Notes: generated by a model from the sequence alone, not told the origin. 53,613 nt of DNA from Rhodococcus sp. IITR03 (GCA_001017865.1 LATQ01000289.1:1-53613), one strand, 5' to 3'. Positions 37,151 to 47,920 are shown, counted from the first letter of the stretch. A program made the numbers and translations.

Positions 37151-38013
37151 ATGGGGCGTGTCGAAGGCAAGGTCGCATTAGTGACCGGCGCCGGTCGAGG
37201 AATGGGGCGAGCTCACTGCCAGCGTCTGGCAGAGGAGGGCGCGACATCATAGCGATCGACATCTGTCGGGACCTAGACAGCGTTCCGTACCCTCTGGCGT
37301 CGCCGGAGGATCTTGAGACGACGGCGAATTTGGTGGAAGAACTCGACCGTCGAGTGCTTACCAGGGTTGTGGACGTGCGTGATCTCAACGGCCTCAAACA
37401 AGTTGTTGCCGAAGGGATCAGCGAATTCGGACATCTCGACATCGTGTCCGCGAACGCGGGTATCTCCAACTTCGCGCCTGCGCAGGACCTCGCCGAAGAA
37501 ATCTGGGACGAAATGATCGCGGTCAACCTGACGGGGGTGTGGAAGACGTGCCAGGCCGTTCTCCCGCACATGATTGAACGCCGTCAGGGATCGCTCGTGC
37601 TCACGAGCTCGTCGGCCGGTCTCGCCGGTATCGCCAATCTCGTTCACTACACCGCTGCCAAACACGGCGTCGTCGGAGTCATGCGGGCCTTGGCCGTCGA
37701 GCTGGCGCAATACAACATTCGAGTCAATACGGTCCATCCCGCCAATACCGATACCTACATGATCCACAATCCGGTCATTTACAAGGCGTTCTTCCCTGAC
37801 TTGGAGAACCCGACCCGGGAGCAGGCAGAAGCGGCGTATCTGCAGATGAACGGACTCCCAATCACGGCGCTCGATCCGGTTGACATCAGTAATGCGGTGC
37901 TGTTTCTGGCATCCGACGAAGCCCGTTACGTGACCGGGACGACGTTCGCCATCGATGCAGGCGGCACAGCGCCCTACCGGATCCCCACAGCTGACCCGCA
38001 GACAGGAGCTTGA
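37151..38013 (+). CDS. Mycofactocin-coupled SDR oxidoreductase, copy 5
   Basis: [20 protein letters not shown] starts the nucleotide-binding fold after a GGAGAG site. A one-base loss near 37243 (GGCGCGACATC for GGCGCGGACATC) breaks the frame inside the typical EEGADIIAIDIC segment; the rest is open to 38013. Active site: LTSSSAGL and YTAAKHG. The subfamily motif DLENPTREQAEA is present. Length is about 286 residues. It is followed two bases later by the start of an epoxide-hydrolase-type gene. Role: oxidation of a secondary alcohol with a tightly bound NAD. Confidence 0.87.
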
Positions 38014-38015
38014 GG

Positions 38016-38878
38016 ATGACTGAGCCTTGGACTCACCATCAACGTGACGTCAACGGATTCAAGATGCATTACGTGACAGCAGGTTCTGGATATCCGCTCA
38101 TCCTGATACATGGATGGCCTCAGAGCTGGTACGAGTGGCGAAAGGTCATCCCCGCGCTGGCCGAGAAGTACACCGTCATTGTCCCCGATCTACGGGGTGC
38201 GGGAGACTCAGGGAAACCCCTCGAGGGTTACGACAAGCGGACCCTCGCAGGCGACGTGCGGGAACTGGTCCGTCAGCTCGGCTACGAGAAGGTCGGGGTC
38301 ATCGGACACGACTGGGGTGGTTCGGTTTCGTTCTTCTTCGCTTACGACAATCGCGATCTCGTTGAGCGACTGTTCGTTCTTGACATGATCCCGGGACTTG
38401 TCCGCGAAGGAGACACACTTCCCATCGACTTCGCGTTGAAGATCGATCACGTGTTCTTCCACGCCGGCGACTCCGACTACGCAGCCCATCTGATCAGTAA
38501 GGACGTGGAGGGATACCTCCGCCGATTCCTGACCGGGCTCAACTACAACTACAGCCCGGCTGTGTTCACCGACGAAGACATCGCGGAGTACGTCAGGGTC
38601 TATTCCGCACCGGGCGCGCTGCGCGCCACTCTCCGGTGGTACGCCGAAGGACTGCGGACCGACGCCGTGAATCTGAAAGCAGCGACCGAAAAACTGACCA
38701 TTCCTGTGCTTGTGTACGGCGGTTCGCACTTCTTCGGGGACCCACGCCCCTACTGGGAGCCGGTCGCCGAGAACATCGAAGGCGGCGAGGTGCCCGAGTG
38801 CGGGCACTTCATCCCGGAGGAGAAGCCGGATTTCGTCATCGAGCGGCGACGAAGTTCTTCGAGCCGCTCGCGCACTGA
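38016..38878 (+). CDS. Alpha/beta hydrolase, epoxide hydrolase type
   Basis: About 287 residues. The oxyanion HGWP motif (LIHGWPQSWYEWRKV), aspartate nucleophile VGVIGHDWGGSVSFFFAYD and histidine in PECGHFIPEEKP are those of soluble epoxide hydrolases. Lid segments with YNYSPAVFTDEDIAEYV may supply the tyrosine donors. The last residues lie in a shifted frame: after DFVIER one base is missing, and the true end reads TKFFEPLAH with a stop at 38876-38878. Without correction the frame runs into the MoxR gene downstream, which would give a false fusion. AGGAGC lies six bases before ATG 38016. Confidence 0.86.
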
Positions 38879-38898
38879 GACGGATCGATCGCCACCTT

Positions 38899-38931
38899 TC
38901 CGGACACTCGAGTTCATGTCGAGTGTCCGGA
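38899..38931 (+). terminator. Strong hairpin terminator after the epoxide hydrolase
   Basis: A perfect 13-base stem (TCCGGACACTCGA / TCGAGTGTCCGGA) with a seven-base loop, 20 bases after the corrected hydrolase stop. It separates the hydrolase operon from the MoxR/VWA genes, and confirms that the long open frame through it is not a fusion protein. Confidence 0.75.
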
Positions 38932-38957
38932 TAGGCCCAACAACATATTTAAGGGTT

Positions 38958-39860
38958 ATGAACGTGTCCAAAGTCGCGAATGAATCTGTCTTCGAGGCTA
39001 TTTCGGCTGTTGTGGTGGGCCGAAAGCGCGAGCTTCAACTGGTCTTGGCCGCGGTGTCCGCCGGCCGCGACGTGCTTCTGGAAGGACCACCAGGTACTTC
39101 GAAGTCGACCATGATGCGGGCGATCACCAAGCACTGGGACGTGCCCTTTGTTTTGGTTGAGGGCAGTGCAGAGCTGACGCCCGCCCGACTGGTCGGCCAC
39201 CACAGTCCGGCTCGCGTGATGGCCGAGGACTACTCCCGCGACAACTTCGTTCCCGGCCCGCTGGTCGAAGCCATGCAACGCGGTGGGTTCCTCTACATCG
39301 AGGAGCTGAATCGGGCGCCGGAGGACACGCTAAATGTTCTGCTCGGCGCCATGGCGGAACGCGCGGTCACTGTGCCCCGCGTCGGCACGATCAGCGCGTT
39401 ACCGACCTTCCGCGTGTTGGCGTCGATGAACCCCTTCGACAATGTGGGCACCGCCAGGATTTCTGATTCGGTCTACGACCGCTGGTGCCGGCTTGTCGTG
39501 GGCTACCAGTCTGAGGCGGAGGAGCGCGGCATCGTCGCGCATCGCACTGCTTGCGACGACAACGACCTCATCGCCGATGGAGTCGCTCTAACCCGTGCGA
39601 CCCGCATCCACCCTGAGTTGCGCCGAGGCTCTTCAGTACGCGGAGCGATCGATCTCGTGGCCATCTCAATGGAACTGCAACGGCTCGATCCCTCGGTCGA
39701 ATACACCCAGGCCGTGCTCGATGCCGCGCTCTTGGCGTTATCGGCTCGAGTCGGTGTCGACGACGCTTCGGATGCCACCCCGGAACGCCTCATCACCGAA
39801 ATCTGGGAGAACCATTTTTTCTCCGTCCCCGGCGGGCAGCACCGGGCCAGAATCAGCTGA
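38958..39860 (+). CDS. MoxR-family AAA+ ATPase
   Basis: An intact 300-residue ATPase: Walker A in LLLEGPPGTSKSTMMRAI, the segment LVEGSAELTPARLVGHHSPA, Walker B in GFLYIEELNRAPEDTLNVLL, sensor 1 in LASMNPFDNVGT and arginine-rich C-terminal parts (ELRRGSSVRGAIDLVAISME). MoxR proteins work with von Willebrand A partners as chaperones that insert metals or activate enzymes (CbbQ/CbbO, NorQ/NorD, CoxD/CoxE). The partner follows at 39923. A decayed copy lies at 30985. ATG 38958 is the first start after the terminator; an AAGGG lies close upstream. The client enzyme is not evident in the window. Confidence 0.88.
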   Translation: MNVSKVANESVFEAISAVVVGRKRELQLVLAAVSAGRDVLLEGPPGTSKSTMMRAITKHWDVPFVLVEGSAELTPARLVGHHSPARVMAEDYSRDNFVPGPLVEAMQRGGFLYIEELNRAPEDTLNVLLGAMAERAVTVPRVGTISALPTFRVLASMNPFDNVGTARISDSVYDRWCRLVVGYQSEAEERGIVAHRTACDDNDLIADGVALTRATRIHPELRRGSSVRGAIDLVAISMELQRLDPSVEYTQAVLDAALLALSARVGVDDASDATPERLITEIWENHFFSVPGGQHRARIS

Positions 39861-39922
39861 ACCTCGACAACGCCGTCGCGCTGCCCACCGCCGACAGCGG
39901 TGAGCGACGGAAACTCACTCCA

Positions 39923-40836
39923 TTGCGGCGCAAGCCCAAATCCCTTGATACCGCGCCCGAGGTCTTCAGCCGAGGTAAAGGCACACCCATGGTGGCCGAG
40001 TTGAACCCCGACCGCTTGGGAACGCAGAGCAAGTTACCGGCGGGTGGGCAAGGCGTGCTGGTGACCGAGCAGACTGCACATCAGCGCGAACTCGACGAAC
40101 TACTCGAGGACGGCCCGATCGATCCGGAGGTCGCGTCCATGGCGCAGGCCATCGCGAGAAGGTTGGGTGTGCGCCCCCGATCGCGCCGCAGCCGGAACCA
40201 CCGTGGGACGGGCGCCCTGCTATCGATGCCGTACGCCTATCGCTCCGACGACATCGACCTCGACCGATCCATCGAACTGCTCGCCGAACGGCCAGTACTC
40301 GAGGACACCGACATCATCGTGCGGGAGCGGACCGCCCAGCGACGGGCAGCAGTACTGATCGTCGATGTGTCCGGGTCGATGCGTGGGGAAAAGGTTCGCA
40401 TCGCCGCGGCGACCGTCGCGGCACTGTCGGCGGAGCTGTCAGGACCGTCCGATCAGCTTGCGTGGTGGCATTCTGGTCCAACGCTGCCGTGCTCAAGTCC
40501 CTCGCGGTACCGGCCGCGGACATGCCTCCGTCGAAGCTGCTTGATCAATTACTGCGTATCCCTGCCCGTGGACTTACCAACGTCGGGTTCGGCCTCTCGG
40601 TTGCACACGCCGAGTTGGCGCGGTCCTCGATCCTTAGGCGCACCGCTGTTCTGCTCACCGATGCGGTGCACAACGCAGGTCCTGACCCGCGCGACGTCGC
40701 AGGCCGATTCGGCGATCTGCACGTTCTCCTCCAGACAGACGGTGAGCACGACCTGCCGCTCGGTCGCGACCTGGCCCGGCTCGGCCATGGAAGTGTGCAT
40801 ACGGTGCACACCCACCGAGACGTCGCGCCTGCCTGA
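39923..40836 (+). CDS. Von Willebrand factor A domain protein, MoxR partner
   Basis: The second part of a MoxR-VWA chaperone pair. The VWA domain has the metal-ion-dependent adhesion motif D-x-S-x-S in VLIVDVSGSMRGEKVRIAAA and, after a one-base loss near 40470, continues as VVAFWSNAAVLKSL, RGLTNVGFGLSVAHAEL, TAVLLTDAVHNAG and a C-terminal RDLARLGHGSVHTVHTH. The N-terminal part is rich in Arg/Pro and links to VWA without a recognisable domain. The start is uncertain: the frame is open upstream without an ATG or GTG, so a TTG at 39923 or an upstream codon after a further frame correction is used. It is transcribed with the MoxR gene. Confidence 0.82.
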
Positions 40837-40970
40837 ATCGAATCTTCAATGACTAAGCAGAACGTGACTACGGTCGCTGCGAACCGGCCAGGCACGTCTA
40901 CATGGTCGTTCGAGTGGATTGGCGAATCGAGCGCTGCACATTGAGTTTTAACCCGGTTAATCGAAAGTAG

Positions 40971-41817
<847 letters not shown>

Positions 41818-42077
41818 ACCCCGCGTCGCGACATCAAGCCCTAATGACGGCACCGAACTATTCCAGATAGTTTTGCCGGTCGTGCTGACCGCAAACACCT
41901 CCGCCTGCGTGCCGTGCACCCCGGTGCAGAGATACTCGATCGGCGACATGGCAAACGATGGTGCGTTGGCTCACCGCCATTTGGGGTTCTTGGTCGCTTT
42001 GCGAGCGAGGCATGTGAGGGAGCGCGGACCTGATGGCGACCAACGCTTCCAGCGCTAGGTGTGCATTTGAAAGGGGC

Positions 42078-43036
42078 CTATGACAGTGTTCTCTGCCGAA
42101 ATCGTTCGTACGGTGTCTGACCGCACAGAGCGCCATCGGGACGATCGTCGTTGTAGTGGTCTTCCCACTGCTGGAGGCGCTCAGCAAACAGGTCGGTGTC
42201 GTCGATGACCTCACCTTCGAGGGGACGATAGAACTCGTCGGAGTCGATACGGTCAGAACGCTTGACTTTCCCGTTCGACCGGGGTGAGCAGGGCGGGATC
42301 TATACGTGTCCGGCGCCTTGTCGAGCAGGTGCCAATGGGAGATGGAGCCGAACTCTTGCCCGTTGTCTGTTTGCACCTGCTCGACTCGGAGTGGGAGTTT
42401 GGCCAGGACGTGATGGATGAACTGGATCACGATTTTTTGGTCGTTGCGTGGATAGGCGCGCAGAATCTGTAGGCGGGTGCAGTCGTCGATCGTCGTGTAC
42501 TGGGGTAGTGCTTTTCTTCCCGGCCTGCCCCAAGGGGTTCAATGAATTTCACATCGACCTGCAATGGGCGGCCAGGCGTTGCTTCTCGTAACGCTTGCAC
42601 CGGGTCTGCGTGCGCATGTGGCGCTGCAGGGTCGGCAGCCGATTGAGTTCGAGTTCGTGGAGGATGAACCAGAGGCTCGACGGGCTGATCTTGAGGTCGT
42701 GGTAGCGGTGCATGTTCATCGAGATCTTCGGGGGCTGAAGTGGTACTGCTGTCGTACCAAAGAATCTTCTCTTCTCGACGACCTCCCGAGAGACTTTCAT
42801 CGGTTGATGGTGCGGCACGCTCGAGCGGTCCTCGAGTCCGTCGAGTCCCTCGTCGTCGAACCAGCAGCGCCACGTGTAGCAACATTGCCGACTGATGCCG
42901 TGGTAGCGGCAGGTCGCGGAAATGTTCCCGCTCCTCTCCTTGACGTGACGCAGTACAGCCAGCTTGTGCCTGGCACGTCGCTCCAGTTCTCATGGTGACA
43001 TGCGGCCGTCCTCTTATCGGAAGATTCAACTGTCAA
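42078..43036 (-). pseudogene. IS481-like element with broken transposase
   Basis: On the minus strand an N-terminal helix-turn-helix (NISATCRYHGISRQCCYTWR, LEDRSSVPHHQP) and an rve integrase core (KISPSSLWFILHELELNRLP, TTIDDCTRLQILRAYPRNDQ, VEQVQTDNGQEFGS, and the end DGALCGQTPYERFRQRTLS) occur in order. They are spread over several frames, and the region around the catalytic glutamate is only partly readable. TGACAGT at 42081-42087 and its inverse ACTGTCA at 43029-43035 may be remnants of terminal repeats. The stop codon TAG lies at 42078-42080. This element closes the second catabolic block. Confidence 0.75.
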
Positions 43037-43269
43037 GAACTCCTGCAGTTTTAGAGCTGGAGAAGGAGCTCGTTGGTGCCTGGTCCGTCGCTGAGGGGGT
43101 TGACATGAAGCTCCTCAGGCTATTGGGGTACGCGAGGGAACCGCCACGTGTCTTGGCGTAGCTTGGATCTCGAATCGCCGACAGGGATCATTGGGTGGGA
43201 CGATCTGTCGGCTGGGGACACCAACGGCGACGCGCGTCGGATGGAAAAGCTATCTCGATCGCCGCGCGC

Positions 43270-43279
43270 TGTTATAACA
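43270..43279. promoter_or_regulatory. TGTTATAACA palindrome, candidate operator
   Basis: A perfect 10-base palindrome in the 390-bp gap between the IS481 and IS1380 remnants, where no gene is recognised. It shares its core with the longer palindrome at 47897. It could be the orphaned operator of a gene displaced by the insertion sequences, or of the GntR gene before IS1380 inserted. Confidence 0.35.
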
Positions 43280-43426
43280 TTGAACTAGGCTGAATCCTGT
43301 CGGTATCGGATTCTCCGTCTGGGCCTACCTATTGACCAACGTCAAACAGCGCAGACTTAACAATGTGAGCATAGCTCTGTCCGAGATCCCCGAATTGGTC
43401 GAAGTTCACGGGGCTGGGTCGGGTGG

Positions 43427-44870
43427 TCAGGTGGCGTCCAGGGCGGCTGCGGCGGTGTCCATGAGGTCGTTGTGGGGCCGGCCTCGCGGGAGTCTGAGCA
43501 GTCGTCTGCGGTCGGTGCGGATGATGCGTCCGGCGACGGCGAGGATCCGCAGGCGTAGCCGTTTGGGTTCTCATCGGCGGACCGATGCATGCGGCTCCCA
43601 GCCGAGGGTTTGCAGCCATGCGATGAGTTCGGCTGCGAGGGAAAGAATTTTGAGCCAGATCTGCTCTGCGCGAAACCGTGAAACGGCAGGTTGCGCATTC
43701 CGGTGTCCTCGAGTGTGCGGATGCGGTCCTCGGCGCGGGCGCGTTGCCGGTGCCGGACCTCAAGGATCGGCAACGTCCATCCGGGACCGCGGGTGTTGAT
43801 CACGAAACACGTGATCCGCCAACCGTCGGCATCGGTGAGCCGCAATTGAGCACCGGGGTGCGGACGTTCACGGCGGACGATGACTCGCATTCCGTCAGGC
43901 CGGTCCTGCGGGCCCGGACGGGTCGCGCGGACGTGGGCCCCGGCATCCACGCGGTCAACTCCGCAATCTGAGCGCCGTCGCGTGCCTCGCCATCGCCGTC
44001 GACCGCCGCCCGCCACGCCTGCACGGGGGCTCGCCTCGATAGCCGTCAGCCACCGGAATCGGTGCGTACCAGCACCTGCCCCCGCTCGTCCGCTGGGAGC
44101 TGCGTAAACGCCAGCTCCAGCGCGGTAATGTGATCGTCCTTGTCGAACGGCACGCTATGCCCGGTCGCAGGTGAAGGACCAAGGCTCGCCGGTGCCGTGT
44201 TCACCATGGTCGACGAACTCTCACATCGGGGAGAACCTGAACGTGCTTGTAGGTCGGCTCCGCGAGTTCCTTCTCCGAGTGCGCGGTCACCAGCGTCGAG
44301 TCCAGATTGGCGATCACGCCATCCCGGGACCCCGGCCTACCGGCCAACGGTCACCGACGTGCCTACACCGCCGTTCTTGTCTGGACGCGGGCGTCCCGGA
44401 TCGCCGGCAGAGTGTTCTCCACGTCCGAGGCGACGGTGGTGACCAGCCGGACACCGTCGGGTCGGAGGCCACCAGCCGAACAATGCAGGCTGGGCGCGGA
44501 CCACCGCCAGGTCGGCGGCGCAGTCACCACCGAGGTCGACCGCCGTGGCCAGGCCGATCAGCAACTTGCCGGGATCGTGCACCGATCGCGCGACCGCCAC
44601 CGTGTCAACGCAGCCGGCAGCGCCCGATCCACGCCCGATGCCCGGGCCGTGTCCCGCAACAGCAGCGCGCCCGACGACGAGAACTCCCGACTCGCGGCCG
44701 GAAGCGAGAACCAAAGATGGATGGAGGTGAGGCTTCCCCCGCGAAGTGTCTCTCTCGATAACGGATCCTTGACCTTCGACAAGCCAAGAATCCACCCCGG
44801 ACAGGCACTTCCGTGATTTGCACGCCGCGCTCCCCGCGAAGGACGAAAGCCCGAGGTTAGAGGCGTTCAC
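43427..44870 (-). pseudogene. IS1380-family transposase, broken
   Basis: Minus strand. The N-terminal part has DLGGDCAADLAVVRAQPALFG, a typical IS1380 block (D..G.GD...D...L), the middle is scrambled over several frames, and the C-terminal half reads RVIVRRERPHPGAQLRLTDA, DGWRITCFVINTRGP, RHRQRARAEDRIRTLEDTGM and RNLPFHGFAQ. The end (residues resembling RRLLRLPRGWPHND) is in another frame with a stop at 43427. Several frame changes and missing parts make activity unlikely. It separates the palindrome at 43270 from the GntR gene. Confidence 0.8.
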
Positions 44871-44935
44871 CGCGTGACCTACGTACGCCTATCGAAGCGA
44901 CCACAGTCGCCCCGTTATATCCTTGAACGGAGACC

Positions 44936-45656
44936 ATGACCACACAGTCAGGAGCAGGAATGGCGGCATCGACCAATGACGATCAGATACTCGTACGGTC
45001 GTTGACGACGGTCACGGTTCCCGAGCAGGTCTCGAAAGAGATCCGGCGAGCCATCCTGGCGGGGGATCTCAAGCCGGGACAGACGTTTTCACTGCGAAAA
45101 GTATCTGCCCAGCTCGGCGTGAGTTTCATACCTGTACGTGAGGCATTGCGAGAGCTCGAAGCGCAGGGCTTGGTGGTGATCAGCCAGGTAAGTCCGCCAT
45201 GGTCGCGCCGTTGACCCATGCTGACGTGCACGGCATCTATCGTCTGCGTCGGCAGATCGAACCTGAGATCGCAGGGCAGGCCAGCAAGTTGCTGACAGAC
45301 CGCGACATCACACAGCTCGAAAAGTATCTTGCCATGTTCGCTGACGAGGATTTGGACACCGACGACATCTACGAAGCGCATCACGCATTCCATCACCGCC
45401 TTCTGGCCCCGGCAGCGACCGAGTGGGATCTGCGCATCCTCGAAGGGCTCTGGCACGCCGCCGAGCGATACGTGCGTCTGGCATTCGTCGGTCGGGATGC
45501 GACCCGGGAGAACCGCAGCGTCGCTGGCACACTCATCACGAACTTCTCACAGCGACATTGACGCGGAAAGCCCGCACGGTTGCCACGGCGACCCGTAAAC
45601 ATCTCGACGACAATGAACAGATCGCATTGCAGGCGCTCGACCCCATTGCGCCGTAA
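44936..45656 (+). CDS. GntR-family (FadR/FCD) transcriptional regulator
   Basis: About 240 residues. N-terminal winged helix: VPEQVSKEIRRAILAGDLKP, SLRKVSAQLGVSFIPVREAL and ELEAQGLVV. After one-base breaks near 45190 and 45545 the all-helical FCD effector domain follows: HADVHGIYRLRRQIEPEIAG, YEAHHAFHHRLLAPA with metal-type histidines, LVRLAFV-like RYVRLAFVGRD, and a C-terminal ATRKHLDDNEQIALQAL. GntR/FCD proteins often bind AT-rich palindromes with TGT/ACA ends, so TTGTTATAACAA upstream of SDR copy 7 is a likely target. It is convergent with the extradiol-type VOC gene across a long shared terminator. Confidence 0.86.
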
Positions 45657-45697
45657 TTGCTGCGCTCGGCGCGGTGCGTCGGACTGCGTTACGCGAA

Positions 45698-45749
45698 GAA
45701 GATGACAGCGGTGCGGTCTGCCGAAGCAGACAGCACCGCTGTCATCTTC
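45698..45749. terminator. Long bidirectional hairpin terminator
   Basis: 17-base perfect outer arms GAAGATGACAGCGGTGC and GCACCGCTGTCATCTTC, extended after one mismatch by inner arms GTCTG/CAGAC around a six-base loop. It lies between the convergent GntR gene (ends 45656) and the VOC dioxygenase gene (ends 45764) and can stop transcription in both directions. Confidence 0.8.
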
Positions 45750-45763
45750 AACAGTGTTCTGCG

Positions 45764-46375
45764 TCAGTAGACCTCGGGGAGCAGGATGTCGTCGCGCGGA
45801 GACTCCGGACGGTACTTGCCCTCGCGACACCCCTGGTGAATGTCATCCTTGCCTAGACCGCTCTCGCGCGCCTCAACCAGCTTGTCCGGGGCAAACCACT
45901 CGCCGATCGGGTTTTCGGCGAACTCCCGCGATGCCCAAGTCCACTCCTTCGATTCCGCCCAGCTATTGAATGCATCGACCTGGATTTCTACACCGTTGCC
46001 CTCTGGGTCGGCGTAGTACATCGACATCGTCAGGCCGTGATCGAGACACATAAACGGCTCGATGCCTGCATCCTTGAGGCGGCTGTAGTTGTCGAGCCAC
46101 TGGTCGAAGGACTCGTACTCGAATGCGGTGTGATGCAGGCCGGCGCTGGTACGCTTGTCCACCGGCTTCTTAATCGCCGGGTGCGCGATAAGTGCGATCC
46201 GATGGTTGGCCTCGTCGTTCGTCAGCCACGCAGCGGTCTCGGCGTAATGGACGGGAGTCAGTCCGCACACGGTTTCATACCAAGCGACCATCTCGTGCAG
46301 CTTGAGGGTGAGGAAGGTTGCGTGGTGCAGTTTGGGGGCGATGACCGGCCGTGGCCGATGAGGGAACTCAGACAT
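45764..46375 (-). CDS. VOC-family dioxygenase (type I extradiol-like, single domain)
   Basis: An intact 203-residue protein. The metal ligands of extradiol-type enzymes are all visible: His in PKLHHATFLTLKLHEMV, His in AGLHHTAFEYESFDQW, and Glu in DPEGNGVEIQVDAF. YYADPEGNG is typical of catechol/biphenyl-diol dioxygenase-like members. A C-terminal extension of about 50 residues (WTWASREFAENPIGEWF) may form a lid. The start at 46375 is chosen over 46405 because MSEFPHRPRPVIAP begins the family pattern and an AAAGAAAG site precedes it. It could open an aromatic or enediol ring intermediate. Both neighbours are regulators or SDRs rather than a catechol operon. Confidence 0.82.
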   Translation of the reverse strand: MSEFPHRPRPVIAPKLHHATFLTLKLHEMVAWYETVCGLTPVHYAETAAWLTNDEANHRIALIAHPAIKKPVDKRTSAGLHHTAFEYESFDQWLDNYSRLKDAGIEPFMCLDHGLTMSMYYADPEGNGVEIQVDAFNSWAESKEWTWASREFAENPIGEWFAPDKLVEARESGLGKDDIHQGCREGKYRPESPRDDILLPEVY

Positions 46376-46816
46376 GATCACTTTCTTTCTTTGGGGCCGT
46401 GTCATGGGAAGAAGCGGACAGCGGGTGCGCGGGGGTGGACCGTTGTTGATTCCTGCGGATCGGCGCTTCGCTGCGCGGAACGACTGCCTGTGACCGCACC
46501 AACAACCTGTTTATTGGCGAAAGAGTCACTGCATCAACGGGAATGAAACGTCGAATTGTTAAGGATCTCGGCAACCAGAGTGCCGACGTTGAACTCCAAT
46601 CCCGCATCTTCGACGAGATCCGAGGCCCAGGGCATGTTGACAACTACTGGCTCTCCGCCGTCCAGGTCGTTACGACCAGCATCAAGATTTGGGGCAGGAA
46701 GCGAATTCCACCGCCCGAACTGGCGGCGTTAGTGTTCTAACCGCCTCCGCGACGTTGTGAATGTGCAGGCAGGAGGCATGATTCCTACCTGCTAGTAATG
46801 TCCTAACTCCGATCTA

Positions 46817-46850
46817 TGTGCCCATCGACCGTTCACGGTCGGTGGGCACA
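46817..46850 (-). terminator. Hairpin terminator after SDR copy 7
   Basis: Arms TGTGCCCATCGACC and GGTCGGTGGGCACA (one mismatch) around GTTCAC, 36 bases downstream of the SDR stop on the minus strand. The rest of the gap (46376-46885) has one short plus-strand open frame (46543-46740, 65 residues) without any known pattern, and probably the promoter of the VOC dioxygenase. Confidence 0.65.
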
Positions 46851-46885
46851 GGTCTCGTCGAATTATCGGTCGCTGAGGCGTTCGT

Positions 46886-47725
46886 TTAGACGACGAGAGA
46901 GCCGGCGTCCACAGGCAGTGGTACGCCGGTGATCAATCGGGCGTCATCTGAGGCAAGAAACAGCAGAGCCTTGCTGATGTCCAGCGAATCCGCCACAGGT
47001 ACAGGTAGCGCGTGGGTGGACTGCGAGGCGACCATGAAGTCGTCTCGTGTCGGGTTCTCCAAATCAGGCCGGAAGAGTTTAAAGGTTTCGTCGTTCATGA
47101 TCATCGGAGTATCGACCTGAGTCGGGAGGACACTGTTCACACGTATGGAGTATTGAGCCAGCTCCGCTGCGAGCGTCTTCATCAAACCGACCACGCCGTG
47201 TTTGGCAGCACTGTATGCAGCGACGCCCTGAGCTACGCGCAGAGCTAGGACAGAACTGGTGAGAATGATCGATCCACCATTTCCCGCTGCAATGACATGA
47301 GGAACAGCCGCTTTGCACGTCTTCCATACCCCGGTCAGGTTGATGGCCAACATTTGCTCCCACTGCTCTTCGGTGAGTTCATGTGCCGGAGTAGCATTCG
47401 CGGCGATACCCGCGTTCGCCGCTACGATGTCAAGACGTCCGAACTCGGTCACCCCGCGGTCGACAAACTCGGCAAGTGCTGCATAATCCCGAACGTCAAC
47501 CTCGGCCGTCAGCACGCGCCTGTCGAGTTCTTCGACCTGGCGTGCCGTCTCCGCAAGCTCCTTGGCAGACCCCATCGGATATCCGAGCCCCAGTTCGGGA
47601 AGGTCGTGTCCGACGTCCAATGCCAAGATGTCGGCGCCTGCCCGAGCCAGTTCGATGGCATGACTGCGGCCTTGGCCACGCGCTGCGCCGGTGACCAGCG
47701 CGACCTTTCCTGCGACGCTATTCAT
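46886..47725 (-). CDS. Mycofactocin-coupled SDR oxidoreductase, copy 7 (intact)
   Basis: The only uninterrupted member of the mycofactocin-type set: 279 residues, [95 protein letters not shown] and ENPTRDDFMVASQ. It serves as an internal reference showing what copies 2 and 6 look like without frame breaks. ATG 47725 follows AAAGGAG. The gene is read alone on the minus strand from an AT-rich promoter with the palindrome at 47897. Role: alcohol oxidation with non-exchangeable NAD; substrate unknown. Confidence 0.92.
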   Translation of the reverse strand: MNSVAGKVALVTGAARGQGRSHAIELARAGADILALDVGHDLPELGLGYPMGSAKELAETARQVEELDRRVLTAEVDVRDYAALAEFVDRGVTEFGRLDIVAANAGIAANATPAHELTEEQWEQMLAINLTGVWKTCKAAVPHVIAAGNGGSIILTSSVLALRVAQGVAAYSAAKHGVVGLMKTLAAELAQYSIRVNSVLPTQVDTPMIMNDETFKLFRPDLENPTRDDFMVASQSTHALPVPVADSLDISKALLFLASDDARLITGVPLPVDAGSLVV

Positions 47726-47896
47726 ATGAGGTACTCCTTTGAGGTGTTCGCCGACTACTGCACGTCGGCTCGAGGATTTGCTCCACACCCTGTGCGACGT
47801 TTGTCAACGGTGGTCGTCGCCACTGCTGGGCGAAGTCAAACGGTCGCGCACCTAGCGTGGTCGGGCGTGGCGGCGAACACAGCATAACACTGATAT

Positions 47897-47908
47897 TTGT
47901 TATAACAA
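47897..47908. promoter_or_regulatory. TTGTTATAACAA palindrome, candidate GntR operator
   Basis: A perfect 12-base palindrome 172 bp upstream of the SDR copy 7 start, in an AT-rich stretch (CATAACACTGATATTTG before it). The TTGT/ACAA ends fit the operator type of FCD-group GntR proteins, such as VanR-like regulators. A shorter copy is at 43270 and a spaced variant at 13140. Regulation of this SDR by the GntR protein at 44936 is a reasonable inference. Confidence 0.5.
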
Positions 47909-47920
47909 TGTATCTTACTC

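Noticed and set aside
38010..39860. A single open frame joining an epoxide hydrolase and a MoxR ATPase into one 616-residue protein.
   Set aside because: The hydrolase C-terminus is complete in a shifted frame (ending TKFFEPLAH at 38878), and a 13-base-stem terminator lies between the two. The join is caused by one missing base.
45764..46375. Calling the VOC protein a catechol 2,3-dioxygenase of an aromatic meta-cleavage operon.
   Set aside because: The ligands fit, but no ferredoxin, hydrolase, hydratase or aldolase genes of a meta pathway are nearby.
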